From contig CM018682.1 of NCBI GenBank assembly GCA_009363875.1, positions 66,114,031 to 66,178,030 of the forward strand: a stretch of 64,000 nucleotides of DNA, in the 5' to 3' direction. Every line of letters starts with the position of its first letter. Within the stretch, counting starts at the first letter, position 1. This DNA comes from Mikania micrantha (lineage: Eukaryota > Streptophyta > Magnoliopsida > Asterales > Asteraceae). Shown here piece by piece: positions 11,687 to 23,146 of this stretch. Made by a program: the position numbers and the translations under genes. The notes beneath the pieces were generated by a model that saw nothing but the letters and a program-made list of their open reading frames with translations, searched no databases and was not told where the DNA came from.

Positions 11687-12019
11687 GTAATCAGGTTTAG
11701 TATACTTTCAAGGACAACTAAGGAGACCGTTGTAAGATAGGACAAGATGAAGAAACAAGCTAGGATGGATTTAGAAACACACTTAATCCTAATTTTTTAA
11801 TTGTTTTGTTTAAGTCTTATTTTGTAAACATTATTTTTGGGTCTGTAGTTGTCATTCTTTTGGTAACATAGATAGATTGTCTGTAAGTAAACAATGGTCT
11901 AATCTTTATTAAATCTAGTAATGCATTGTGGTTGTTCTTATTCAATACTTGTGCATGATTCAACCATCGATCGTCACCGCGTCGTGGATTCCGCACGCGG
12001 CGCAGGGGGTGTGACAGGT

Positions 12020-12037
12020 TGGTATCAGAGCCAAGGT
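12020..12037 (+). promoter_or_regulatory. B primer-binding site (initiator tRNA-Met)
   Basis: TGGTATCAGAGCCAAGGT starts three bases after the LTR end. It is the expected complement of the 3' end of plant initiator tRNA-Met, which primes minus-strand DNA synthesis. Confidence 0.92.
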
Positions 12038-12294
12038 TGTAGAGAACTAGGAAAAACCCAATACTTAATGACCTAGACTATAACCTAAGCTACCCAATAG
12101 GACTAAGAGCTATAGGCTTGAGGATGCTTAGGATCTAAGTAAACTTAAGTTAAGCATTAAGTCTACAATAAGCTTGCATGATCTTAGGGACTATACTTTT
12201 CAGTGTTAGTTAAAGGTCAGGGGATTAAATTTGGATTTTCTATAATTTTAGAAACCAAATTAAGTTCCCAAATGCATATTCATTAAAGGATTTC

Positions 12295-12476
12295 AGAGGC
12301 AAGGATCTGTATTCTTAGTATCCTTGATCTGAAATTCTTAATCAGAGTTCATTCCAGGATTTTAGAGGCAAGGATCTGTATTCTTAGTATCCTTGATCTG
12401 AAATTCTTAATCAGAGTTCATTAAGAGTTTCAGAGGCAAAGATCTGTATTCTTAGTATCTTTGATCTGAAATTCTC
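12295..12476 (+). repeat. 69-bp repeat x2.7 with a covarying hairpin
   Basis: Units begin at 12295, 12364 and 12432 (AGAGGCAA...). Each contains CAAGGAT...ATCCTTG around a 13-nt loop. In the third unit both arms change together to CAAAGAT...ATCTTTG, keeping all seven pairs. Confidence 0.85.
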
Positions 12477-12782
12477 ATCATGTTATCATTATCATGTGTT
12501 CATCATCATTAGGACTTCATAACTTAGAATCTGTGTAACAGCATTCTTTAGTTGAAGTTCACACAAGGAGATCATTATACTCAATACTGTAAGTATTGAG
12601 AACCTAGGTTAATTAACCTATGACACATATATTAAAACCTAAGGTCCTGATTTTTAGTAAATTAAGAATCTCGTTTTGACAATCATAATCATATTCATAG
12701 TTCAGGAGACAATCATGAATCAATCATAATCAATCAAGAGTTGGGATCCTAGCTTCAAATACAAATGGGGGCCAAGCTTTAG

Positions 12783-12868
12783 CATACTGAAGTGGTGGTG
12801 GGATGTCGGCTGGGCAGGCAGTTTGCTTGACCCTACGTAAGCGCTATGTATAAGCTATCTTCAGTATG
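12783..12868 (+). repeat. Hairpin cassette copy 2 (B leader)
   Basis: CATACTGAAG at 12783-12792 and CTTCAGTATG at 12859-12868 are perfect 10-bp complements around GTGGTGGGATGTCGGCTGGG, then GTTTGCTTGACCCT and CTATGTATAAGC. Confidence 0.75.
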
Positions 12869-13308
12869 ACAGGGGGAATTCGGCATTCGTATTTGAAGTG
12901 AAGATTCAGGAGCAACTGGAATCATTGAACATTAGTCAAACATATGAGATACAATCATTTGAGATACAACCATAGTGTGAAACAATCATTGTGCTAATTA
13001 ACCATAGATGAGTCAATCATTGTGTGTGAATCAATCAAGTTGTGAACATTCTTTAAATGTAAACCTTAAGTGAAATTCTTAAGTGATTACATGTTTAGTA
13101 CTTACTAACATAGGTTACCAAGAAAAATGTAGAGCACACAGATGATTTAGTTCTACATGTTAACAATTGTTAGTAGGTGCACACATAATTCAACCATAGA
13201 CTCAATCACAGTTCAATTGAACAAAGATCATGGGTTTCTTAATCAATGGAACATATTCGAAAGTCAGTACAATCATATTGCCAAATGCTAGCAAGGACAT
13301 GATCGTGG

Positions 13309-13395
13309 TATATCGAAGCGGTGGTGGGCTGGCGACTGGGCTGGCAGTTTGCTTGACCCTTTTGTATGCCCTATATATAAGCTATCTTCGGTATA
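13309..13395 (+). repeat. Hairpin cassette copy 3 (B leader)
   Basis: Arms TATATCGAAG (13309-13318) and CTTCGGTATA (13386-13395) pair over 10 bp with one G-U. The core reads GTGGTGGGCTGGCGACTGGG...TATGCCCTATATATAAGC. Confidence 0.75.
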
Positions 13396-13615
13396 TCGGG
13401 AAAGTGTCAGTGTGTAGGTTTGGCGGAATGAAATCATGAGACATCGTACATATTCACATGAGAAGTATGCTAATAAGTTAATTGCTTATACGTGTATTTG
13501 CTCATATTACAATTGAATGATAATATTAGTAGTATGGACATATTACTAACTTTATCATGTAAATTCAATTGTATTCTTTCTCATTACTGAACCACTTGTG
13601 GCTTCTATTCGTAGA

Positions 13616-14765
13616 ATGCCTCCTCGACGTGACCCTAAAGAAGGGGGTTCAACAAGTGGCAATGATGATGAGATTAACAAAATTGCCCGGGTCATCGCTG
13701 TACACATGAGGGATGTCATTCCGGGTATGGTCACTGATATCACCCAGAATCTTCGGGGAAGTACCAGTGATTCAGCACACAACTCAAATGCCAACAACGC
13801 CGGAACTACTACTTTCACTTACAAGCAGTTTAATGATGCTAAGCCTCCTAAGTACGCTGGGACTGAAGGAGCTACCGGCCTACTACAGTGGCTGGAAAGC
13901 ATTGAGGATATCTTAGACTTCACAGGATGTCCGGAAAATCTGAAGGTCAAGATGGCTTCAAGCGCTTTTCATAAAGGCGCACTCACCTGGTGGAATTCTG
14001 AGAACACTAGGGACGAGAAGTTGCTTTGGCCCTACCATGGGAAGATTTCAAGAAGGTATTGGTGGAACAGTTTTGTCCACGTCATGAACTGAAGAAACTT
14101 AAGGTGGAAATGTGGAATTTGGTCCAGGACAGTGGCGAGAGCGCTAAATATACAACTCGTTTCCATGAGTTGTGCATTTTGGTGCCACATCAAGTTACTC
14201 CTCTATCCTACAGGATAGAGAAGTACATTGAGGGCTTACCCTAGTCATCAGGGGAACTGTTATGGGAAGTAATCCCACTACTCTGGAAGCGACAATTTAT
14301 CTTGGCGCTACCCTTACTGAAGAATATGTAAAGGCTGGTGTGCTCACTCGAAATGGGTACAAGCGAGCAAAAACGGATGAAGGCATGAAGCTTGAATAGA
14401 ATCACCCCAAAAAGAAGAAACAGAAACAAAAGACGATCAAGAACTATGCAGCTTTGACTGCAGCTACACCCACTCAAGCCACTCCCATTACCGCTGTTTC
14501 ACAACCAGCTACGGCCAGAAAGCCCTATACTGGTCCGTTCCCACTTTGCACCAAATGCCAATACCATCACCTACCCACTATTCCATGCAGAAAATGTCTC
14601 AAGTGTGGAACATTTGGACACTTGGCTGCAACATGTCGATCTGCTCATCTAGCTGCTGCTACAACTACCACCGCTAATCCTGCTACTACTGGTGGAAGGG
14701 CCTGTTACAACTGTGGAGTAGAGGGACACTTCAGAAACCAGTGCCCGAAACTCAACACAGCCGCT
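13616..14765 (+). pseudogene. B gag (capsid and zinc knuckles; frameshifts, stops)
   Basis: ATG at 13616 (MPPRRDPKEGG) begins a basic N-terminus followed by the capsid region: FTYKQFNDAKPPKYAGTEGA, GLLQWLESIED and ALTWWNSE. A small deletion near 14020 shifts the frame; capsid continues as LPWEDFKKVLVEQFCPRHEL. A second shift lies near 14240 (YIEGLP), and an in-frame TAG interrupts at about 14397. The C-terminal part has knuckles CTKCQYHHLPTIPCRKCLKC...HLAATC and a canonical CCHC knuckle, CYNCGVEGHFRNQC. Gag normally forms the particle and packages element RNA; this copy cannot. Confidence 0.88.
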
Positions 14766-16620
14766 ACAACTGCTACTGCTCGTGCCTTTTTCATCGGAAC
14801 TTCTGAAGCACGGGAGGACCCGGCAGTCATCACGGGTACATTTCTCATTAATGATCACTACGTTGCTATCATATTTGACACTGGTGCTGATAAAAGTTTT
14901 GTCTCTACTAATACTGCTTCCCTGTTTAATAAACAACCATCTGTACTTGATGCTCCTTACACCGTAGAAGTAGCGCATGGTAAGACCATATTAGTGAATT
15001 CAATGATTCGTGATTGTGAATTAAGATTGAACGATCATCTTTTCCTTATCGACCTCATTCCTATGACACTCGGAAGCTTCGAAGTCGTAGTAGGAATGGA
15101 TTGGTTATCCAAAAACCACGCTGAGATGGTATGCTCGGAGAAACTTATTCGAATTCCCCTACCGTCCGGCGAAATGATGCAAATTTATGGCGAGAAACCC
15201 TGCCGCGGATTGAAGATTGTATCGTGCATCAAGGCTAGGAAGTAGCTGAAGAAGAGATACTGTGCATTCCTGGCTCACGTGGTAGAAAAGAAACCTGAAA
15301 AGAAAACAGTTGGAGACGTTCCGGTCATCAGAGATTTTCCAGACGTATTCTCGGAAGATTTGCCTGGACTACCACCGATTAGGCAAGTGGAGTTTAGAAT
15401 CGATCTTGTCCCTGGAGCAAACCCAGTGGCGAAGTCACCATATCGATTAGCACCATCTGAGATGCAAGAATTGTCTAGTCAACTCCAAGAGCTTCTAGAT
15501 AAAGGTTTCATAAGACCGAGTTTCTCTCCCTGGGGAGCTCCGGTTCTCTTTGTCAAAAAGAAGGATGGTTCATTTCGTATGTGCATCGACTATCGGGAGT
15601 TAAACAAGTTGACAGTTAAGAACAGAGACTTGCTTTTCTAAAATTGATCTACGATTCGGGTATCACCAGATTCTGGTAAATGATGAGGATATACCAAAGA
15701 CTGCTTTTAGGACTCGATATGGACACTACGAGTTTGTGGTTATGCCATTTGGACTGACCAATGCACCGGCAGTGTTCATGGACCTGATGAATCGAGTCTG
15801 CAGGCCATACTTAGATCAGTTTGTTATTGTCTTCATTGATGATATACTGATTTATTCAAAGACTGAGCAAGAACATGAGGATCATTTGAAGAAAGTCTTA
15901 GAGCTACTAAGAGCTAAACAACTTTATGCTAAATTCTCAAAGTGTGAATTTTGGCTAAAAGAGGTTCACTTCTTAGGGCATGTCATAAACAAAGATGGGA
16001 TTCATGTAGACCCAGCAAAGATTGAGGCAATTAAGAACTGGACTACCCCATCTACTCACACAGAGATTCGTTCATTTCTGGGTCTCGCAGGTTACTACAG
16101 AAGGTTCATCGCGAACTTTTCAAAGATCGCCTTGCCACTTACCACTCTGACTCAGAAAAGTCAAGCTTTTATATGGGGGCGGAAACAAGAAGGTGCATTC
16201 CAACTTCTTAAAGAGAAGTTATGCAACTCCCCTATCCTTAGTCTTCCAGAAGGCAGTGATGATTTCATTGTCTACTGCGATGCTTTAAACCTTGGACTCG
16301 GTTGCAACGGGACAAGGTAATTGCATATGCTTCAAGACAACTTAAGGTTCATGAGAAGAATTATACTACTCATGACCTTGAGTTAGGGGCTGTGGTCTTT
16401 GCATTGAAGATTTGGAGGCACTACCTTTATGGTACTAAATGTGTCATCTATACGGACCATAAGAGCCTGCAACACATACTAACTCAGAAGGAACTCAACA
16501 TGAGACAACGGCATTGGGTTGAGCTTCTAGCTGATTATGACTGTGAGATTCGTTACCACCCGGGTAAAGCCAATGTGGTGGCGGATGCTCTTAGTCGTAA
16601 GGAACCAGTCAAGCCAATTC
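14766..16620 (+). pseudogene. B protease, RT and RNase H (broken)
   Basis: The aspartic protease motif FDTGADKSFVS is at about 14874-14906 and the conserved [14 protein letters not shown] near 15085. A TAG at 15243-15245 interrupts [14 protein letters not shown] begins near [13 protein letters not shown] (about 15440). About 45 bases are lost near 15625 (after NKLTVKNR), shifting the frame ahead of [11 protein letters not shown]. The catalytic motif FIDDILIYS is at about 15832-15858. RNase H reads [11 protein letters not shown], then loses several bases near 16308 (GC|QRDKV) and resumes with [14 protein letters not shown] and ADALSRKE. Key residues survive but the frame is broken at least three times. 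Confidence 0.9.
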
Positions 16621-18095
16621 GTGTAAGAGCCATGGAGATCAACACACAACCAAAATTGAAAGATCTGATTCATATTGCACAACAAGTAGTGATCGACAAT
16701 CAACTGAAGGCAGATTTAGACTGCGGAGTTGAGGGTAAACTAGAACCTCGAGCTGATTGGGTTTTATACTTCAACGGTCGCATGTGGATTCCAAAGTCAG
16801 AAGAATTGCACACACTCATCTGTGATGAGGCTCATAAGTCGCGATACTCGGTTCATCCAGGAGCCAATAAGATGTACCAAGACTTGAAGACATCTTACTG
16901 GTGGCCCGGAATGAAGAAAGACATAGCACTGTATGTGGGAAAATGTCTAACATGTTCCAAAGTCAAAGCAGAACATCAAAAGCCTTCGGGACTTCTGCAG
17001 CAACCTGAAATTCCTCAATGGTAATGGGAGCAAATTTCCATGGATTTCATAACAAAGTTGCCGAGAACTCCACGAGGTTACGATTCGATTTGGGTGATCG
17101 TCGATCGACTCACCAAATCCGCTCATTTTCTCCCCATCCGAGAGGATTACAAAATGGAGAAGTTAGCTACCTTATACATCAACGAAATCATCGCTCGTCA
17201 TGGTACTCCAACATCAATCATTTCTGATCGTGATAGTCGTTTCACTTCTCGCTTTTGGCAAACATTGCAAAAGGCTTTGGGAACCCGTGTTAATCTTAGC
17301 ACGACATATCATCCCCAAACCGATGGTCAAAGCGAAAGGACTATCCAAACACTCGAGGACATGCTTCGTTCTTGTGTGATTGACTTCGGTGGGAGTTGGG
17401 ACTCTCATCTTCCACTCATCGAGTTTTCGTACAACAACAGCTACCATACAATCATTCAATGTGCACCATTTGAAGCTTTATATGGTAGGAAGTGCCGATC
17501 ACCGGTCTGTTGGACCGAGGTTGGTGACTCACAGGTCGTAGGACCTGAACTCATTCAAGAAACAACAGACAAGATCACAATCATTCAATCAAGGCTTAAG
17601 GCCGCAAGAGATCGGCAAAAGAGTTATGCCGATCGACGTCGGAAACCGCTTGAGTTTCAAGTCGGTGACCGAGTCTTACTCAAAGTTTCTCCTTGGAAAG
17701 GCGTTGTCCGATTCGGGAAGAAAGAGAAACTTGCACCAAGGTACGTTGGACCTTTTGAGATTCTGGAAAGGATTGGTCCCGTAGCCTACAAACTCAAACT
17801 TCCGGTGGAGCTAAGCAATGTTCACGATACTTTTCACGTATCGAATCTTAAGAAATGCGTGGCGGATCATGATGTTCAGATAACACTGGAAGACATTCAG
17901 ATTCAAAACAACATGCAATTCATAGAACGTCCAGTCGAAATTATGGATCATGGAGTCAAGAAACTTAAACGTAGCTGCATTCCAATCGTAAAGGTACGAT
18001 GGGAGGGCAAACATGGTGCTGAGTTCACCTGGGAACATGAAGACCAGATGAAGCTTAAGTACCCTCATCTTTTTACAGTACCTTCGGCTAGTTAA
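16621..18095 (+). pseudogene. B integrase with chromodomain-like tail
   Basis: The zinc-binding part reads [17 protein letters not shown] ... [15 protein letters not shown] at 17022-17024 replaces lysine in W(K)WEQISMDF. After it, 17040-18095 is an open 351-codon stretch holding the D-D-35-E core ([36 protein letters not shown]), the GPF/Y zone ([19 protein letters not shown]) and the tail [13 protein letters not shown]...PIVKVRW...[17 protein letters not shown]. The tail matches the chromodomain-like end of Tekay/Del chromoviruses, which is thought to steer insertion to heterochromatin. One nonsense codon separates it from function. Confidence 0.9.
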
Positions 18096-18128
18096 TTTCG
18101 GGACGAAATTCCCTTAACTAGGGGAGAC
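18093..18128 (+). promoter_or_regulatory. B palindrome and polypurine tract
   Basis: AATTTCGGGACGAAATT (18094-18110) overlaps the pol stop and is followed by AACTAGGGGAGAC, which ends at the 3' LTR start 18129. The purine run is the expected plus-strand primer site. Confidence 0.85.
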
Positions 18129-18314
18129 TGTAACATCTGTACATTTAGTCAGGGTAGTTGTAAACAGTGTTAGAACAATGTGTATTTATATCCAACCAGT
18201 CAATGTGATTCATGTGTTAATGATGGTGTTTGTGTGTGACAGGATCTCAATTATTTAGGAACAAGTATGTATTATTTATTTACAGTCGATTGCACTAGGC
18301 AAGAACAGTATTGT

Positions 18315-18405
18315 ATTATATCGAAACAGTGGTGGGATGGCGTCAGATAAGGCAGGTAGCTGGACTCTGGGGTATGCCCTATACATATACTGCGTTCGGA
18401 GTAAT
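18315..18405 (+). repeat. Hairpin cassette copy 4 (B 3' LTR)
   Basis: LTR counterpart of copy 1; the 3' arm has drifted (GTTCGGAGTAAT) while most pairing positions are kept. Confidence 0.65.
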
Positions 18406-19214
18406 AGGATAGTGTTAGTGCGAAGTGTTCTGACAAATAGTATGACAGTCAATTAATCAAACAAAATCGTAATGCGTAAGCGAGACTGGGTATAGTTGTG
18501 GGTGACGATCCACAAAGATACGAATGTTGAACTTATAATTACGAGTAAACGATAATAAATAAATAATACGATCGAAAAACGTACGCGATTGCGGGTATAC
18601 ACGTAATTGTAGTTGTTGAACGGTTGGTTTTCGAACGAGCAAGTAAAAAATAAGTAAAATAATTAATTTTACATTTTTACAATTTTGAAACTCATCAAAA
18701 ACAATTCAAAATATTATTTTTGTAATCATGTTAATGCGTACGTAAAAATACGCGAAACCGACACCGAGCGAGACCGAACACGGGGGGAAACACCCGGGGC
18801 ATAAAAGCCCTTAATCTCCCTCATTTTCTGCATTCAATGCAGCCCCATCCTCTCTCTACAACCTAATTCACGAACCTACTCTCTCTCTAGAAATCCAAAC
18901 TTCAAACGCACGTAACTCGCTCGTTTCTCAACGGATTTGGGTGTTCTTGGTGTCCACGCGTAGCCCTTGACGTCCTCTACAAGAAGATACCACGGATCTG
19001 AGCTTTCAACAGGCCAAAAACGAGGTACGATCGAATGAAAATCTGGAAAATAGGGTTTTTCTATGTGTGTTGTTCGAATCTGAGATCTAGCCGGTCATTT
19101 GCACCATCCTTCGGGTCTCGCACCCATAGCAACCCTCCCTAACGTGAGAATAACTTAGATCGGGTCCGGAACTGATGGTTCGATGGAGGTGATGATGCTT
19201 GCACCAGGGTTCGC

Positions 19215-19600
19215 GAGCGCAGCTTTGGCCGAACCTGCTAAGGTGGCCGAACCCTTGGTCTATAGGCGAACCTCCATGAGGCCGAACCCTTAGCCATGCA
19301 AGAACCTTCGGGATGTCACCGAACCTTCACTCGCCAGACGAACCTTCCCCTCAACCGGCGAACACTCTAGTGTCTCACGAACCCTACAGAGCCGAACCTG
19401 GATGCTTCTCTAGCCGAACCTTGCTCGCAGACCTCACCCCATGCATGGCAAACCTATGCCAAGTGCTCAGCCGAACCTAGGGTTCGCGAACATTAATTGC
19501 CGAACCTGTGCTCATCATATTATCACCGAACCTAGTCTCATAAAACCCAAAAGTTTCGCTGCTATGTGGGTGATGCACCATCTTCGGCCGAGCCTACTTA
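19215..19600 (+). repeat. Degenerate CCGAACC array in B 3' LTR
   Basis: GCCGAACC/GCGAACC motifs recur every 15-30 bp over about 350 bp. E's LTR has the complementary GGTTCGGC array (about 47270-47800) and C's LTR a GGCCGAATG version (about 29340-29600), in comparable places downstream of the promoter. Confidence 0.7.
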
Positions 19601-20293
19601 GCTGGTCCACCATTTGTAGGAACCACCGATTCTACTTGGCCCAGTAACACTTCTTCAGGCCATTCGAATGCATGCAGCTCACATGGTTTCATCAGCACAA
19701 TGCCCCTTTTGTTCAGCCCACAACCTTAAACAAATCCATTAAACTCAGCCCAACCTTAGCCCTTTTTGGCCCATTACGCCATGCGACCCAAGGCCCAATG
19801 TTCGGCCCACCTCAATTGAACTTGGCCCAATAACTATGAATTGGGTCACCTAAATTATATGACTCACTTGGAATATTGGGATGGTTTAGAGTGGTCAACA
19901 CCTAATACAACTTAAAGTTGTTATGAGGGGATCATGATTGATTTAAGTTTAACTTAACCCAATTATGTGATCAAGTCATAAACACAAAGGCTTAGAGCAT
20001 TTTAACATATCACTCAATTGCAAGTTAAACAAGAGTTATCACATTCATAAACACATGTCACTTTTGTGTGTAAAAGTTGTACATAAAAGAACATGACACA
20101 ATATTTTCTTAAGTCAACCGCTTAACATAAGGCAACCACCAAATCAAAGTCCATACAAATCAGTCAATCAATCAAAAGTGTACAATATCATAAATCTTAT
20201 ATTATATGTATGATTACAATGATATAGGAACCAGATAGAAGTCTTGTTGTTTGCTACTTGCTAATTGTCTGGTTCAGAGTCTACTACTGTCAG

Positions 20294-21437
20294 GTGAGAA
20301 CTTTAGCCCCTCTTTTACTGTTTTCAACTGTTTTGGGGTGGAACACGTGATCAAATTCTCTTTATGCAAATCATATTTCATATACAGGATTTATACTACG
20401 GTTCAACTGTTACAAGTTCACTTTAGAAATCCAAGGGATTTCCCAACTATTTTCAAAGGAATTATCAACCGTTTATAATGGTTTTATCAACTGTTGCCAG
20501 GTTCTAATAAAAAATTTTATAAAAGTTTCACTAAACTATTTTACACCAATTTTACATAAATGGTTTTATAAATGATAAATACTTTTAAGGAATAAGTTTT
20601 ATAAACTATTTTACTAAAATCTTGTGTTTTCAATAAAATGATATTTTTAAACCTTGTTATTACACAAGGACTCTATTCTCGGTATTCAATCAAAAGGTTT
20701 CAATTCATGGTATTCAAGCAAGGTTTCAATTCATGGTATTCAAGCAAGGTTTTCAATTCATGGTATTCAAGCAAGGTTTTCAATTCATGGTATTCAAGCA
20801 AGGTTTTCAATTCATGGTATTCAAGCAAGGTTTTTCAAATCATGATAATCAAATAAGGCATTTCAATCAATGGTTTCAAGTCATAGTATTCAAAAACATG
20901 GTGTTCATCGTTGTGAACAAACTTATACATACATCAAGTTACATATTCATATTCATATAGCGTTAGTACTGGGTGATCACAACAAGGGAAAGCGGACACA
21001 TTTGGTTACGCCAAAGCTGGAATTAGCTTTTAAATTTGTTTTAAAAGCTAATTGCAGAATTGGTTGCATTACGGTAATATGAAATTGCTGCTAATTTAGT
21101 TTACCAGCATACGTCATATTGACCGGGTTACGTCAACACGAAGTTGTCTTCTGAGTAAACTCGTTAGTACAGCTCGTGTTGATGCGTTTGCTGACTAATT
21201 TTCTGAATCCAAACGTAGTTTGGGACTTGATTATATGTTGGTTTTCTAGCAAACAGTCTGATGGCTGTTTGGACACATTATACATACTTGATGTTAGTTT
21301 GGGTTGTAACCATCCATGTATTTTCATTCATTGTTTTATACATATGCCTTACATTGCAGATTCATATTTACAATTGTTAAACCTATTGTTCTCACCAACT
21401 ACTTTTGTAGCTGACAGTTACTTTTCACGTGTTTCAG
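20294..21437 (+). other. Intron-like segment in B 3' LTR
   Basis: Same donor (CTGTCAG|GTGAGAAC) and acceptor (GTGTTTCAG|GT) as the 5' LTR, with identical 1144-nt spacing. It contains the second 27-bp array (20690-20832). Confidence 0.5.
20690..20832 (+). repeat. 27-bp tandem repeat in B 3' LTR
   Basis: About five copies of the unit seen at 10937-11080, with slightly different point changes. Confidence 0.85.
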
Positions 21438-21767
21438 GTAATCAGGTTTAGTATACTTTCAAGGACAACTAAGGAGACCGTTGTAAGATAGAACAAGATG
21501 AAGAAACAAGCTAGGATGGATTTGGAAACACACTTAATCCTAATTGTTTAATTGTCTTGTTTAAGTCTTATTTTGTAAACATTATTTTTGGGTCTGTAGT
21601 TGTCATTTTTTTGGTAACATCGATAAATTGTCTGTAACTAAACAATGGTCTAATCCTTATGAAATCTAGTAATGCATTGTGGTTGTTCTTATTCAATACT
21701 TGTGCATGATTCAACCATCGATCGTCACCGCGCCGTGGATTCCGCACGCGGCGCAGGTGGTGTGACA

Positions 21768-21772
21768 TTAAC
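21768..21772. repeat. Target site duplication of B, right copy
   Basis: TTAAC matches 9406-9410, fixing both ends of B. Confidence 0.9.
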
Positions 21773-21868
21773 AGATGTTTAAATTATTCAAACTTTATCA
21801 TAGATCCATGAGCTTATGAATAATTAAACTCTTACCCTATGTAGTCTGCCATTGGTTAGAGTGTGGCC
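21773..21868 (+). mobile_element. LTR of element X, right part
   Basis: It continues the sequence interrupted at 9410 and ends directly before a primer-binding site, so it is the 3' end of X's 5' LTR. The terminal bases (GTGTGGCCGA) do not show a clean CA end. Confidence 0.5.
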
Positions 21869-21871
21869 GAT

Positions 21872-21889
21872 TGGTATCAGAGCCATGTT
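21872..21889 (+). promoter_or_regulatory. X primer-binding site (initiator tRNA-Met)
   Basis: TGGTATCAGAGCCATGTT closely matches the tRNA-Met complement found in B and B3. Confidence 0.85.
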
Positions 21890-23146
21890 TATAAAGATTT
21901 AGGTTATTAGGCAATGGTGGCCTAGAGTGTAACTAAACTTACCCAAATGTGAGTTATCTCACATTACACTTATTGTTTTTTAATAGCTTATGTGCTATGT
22001 GTTATAATTATGCATTATGTGTTATACTATGTTTATTTGATGACTTTGATAACTTTGCAATAGATAATCAAATAGTAGCTCAAGTTGTCCAACAAGTTCA
22101 ATATCAACCTTGATAGTTCATGATGCATAACTTTTATGTCCTTATGTAGCTATTACCTAAACTCTAAATAGGTCATAGTGTTTGGTTTTGTTTTGAGACA
22201 TTGTTAAATGTTTATCAATTGCTTTATTTAAAATAAATTTGGTTTTATTGTAAAAGTTTAAATGTAAATTTTAGATAAAATTTCCATGTTGAAATATTTA
22301 AAAATGTAAACCATCCAAATGTTTTTAAGTTTTAAATAAATGTAAGTTATTAAATAAGTTAGAAATAGTTTTAAAATGTATAAATTAAACAACTAACATA
22401 AAAATATTTATTTTGTATAATCCTTTGTAAATAAGTTTAATAATATTATTTTTAAATAAAAAATTAAATGTTTGTAAGTTATATAAGATTAAACAAAATG
22501 TTTTTACTTGGATATAAAACATTTTAAAAATGTAAAATCATTGGTTTAAGTTATAAACACCAATAATAACATTTAGTAATTTATGATGATAATGTATAAA
22601 GTTATTTAAATAAAATGTAATAAATGTTGAATAACTTAACTAAATACTAATTATGGGTTATTTGTAAATAAATGTAAGTCATCTTTAAGGATTTTTGTAC
22701 ATATTTGAAATACAAATATATTTTATAAATCAATAAACCCTTTTTAAATAATGTATTTATTATTATTTATGTATTATGTATATATAATATATACATATAT
22801 ATTTTTATTTAACAGAAAAAATTATTTTTCTTTGTAAACTTATAAATTTTTGTTTATAAAAATTTTCTGTAAAAACAAAATTTTAAAAAGTATCACAGAT
22901 TAAAAGTTATAAAAGTTTAAAGGTTTTTTGGATCAAAAACCTGGCTCTAGCCGGGCTAGAACCCAAGACCATTCAATTGAAACCTCAAGTCTTTACCAGT
23001 GGGACCAGGGCTGTAGCCGCGATGTAGAAGCCATTGAGAAGAGTTTTAACTTAAGCAAACTTAGTTCCCCAAACTCAGTTTCAATAAACCGAAACCCTAG
23101 TTCCTTTCCCCATCAAATTTGATCGTGTTCGAATCTGATTGTTCCA
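21890..23146 (+). other. X leader, AT-rich, with a tRNA-like patch
   Basis: No coding sequence is seen; much is A/T homopolymer-rich (22200-22920). On the minus strand 22930-23010 resembles a decayed tRNA: CTGGTAAAGACTTGAGG as a D-arm-like box, then TTGGGTTCTAGCCC as a B-box-like T-arm. X is cut at 23147 by the 3' LTR of F. Confidence 0.45.

Larger units (their letters stand above)
9411..12016 (+). mobile_element. B 5' LTR (internally deleted)
   Basis: It runs from TGTAACATCTG to GGGGGTGTGACA, 2606 bp. The 3' LTR is 1033 bp longer. The missing segment would lie at about 10387, where GCACCAT joins CAAATCAAAG; in the 3' LTR these are separated by 19107-20139 and both edges carry CACCA. The deletion followed integration, because reverse transcription makes both LTRs alike. 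Confidence 0.93.
12038..13615 (+). other. B untranslated leader, 1.6 kb
   Basis: No coding frame is supported here. It holds a 69-bp tandem repeat (12295-12476) and two copies of the hairpin cassette (12783-12868, 13309-13395), so it is rich in potential RNA structure. D, G and A have an extra ORF in this interval; B does not. Confidence 0.75.
9411..21767 (+). mobile_element. Ty3/gypsy chromovirus B, complete but decayed
   Basis: Full structure: 5' LTR 9411-12016, PBS 12020, a long non-coding leader, gag-pol 13616-18095, PPT, 3' LTR 18129-21767, and TTAAC target duplications. There is no extra ORF before gag. Frameshifts and stops throughout gag-pol, plus visible differences between the LTRs, show it is not recent. 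It lies inside the LTR of element X. Confidence 0.95.
18129..21767 (+). mobile_element. B 3' LTR (full length, 3639 bp)
   Basis: It starts TGTAACATCTG and ends GGTGGTGTGACA, followed by TTAAC. It keeps the 1033-bp segment lost from the 5' LTR (19107-20139), which contains CCGAACC repeats and GGCCCAA-rich sequence. It carries cassette copy 4 (18315-18405), a TATA-like box (18800) and the intron-like pair (20294, 21437). Confidence 0.94.

Noticed and set aside
12783..12868. Hairpin cassette as a hammerhead ribozyme (as in plant retrozymes)
   Set aside because: No CTGANGA and GAAA core in the required places in any copy; other ribozyme classes not excluded without a covariance search.
14649..14978. 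Minus-strand ORFs of 60-150 codons opposite pol and gag
   Set aside because: All are antisense shadows of conserved RT, RNase H, IN or gag codons; none has independent support.
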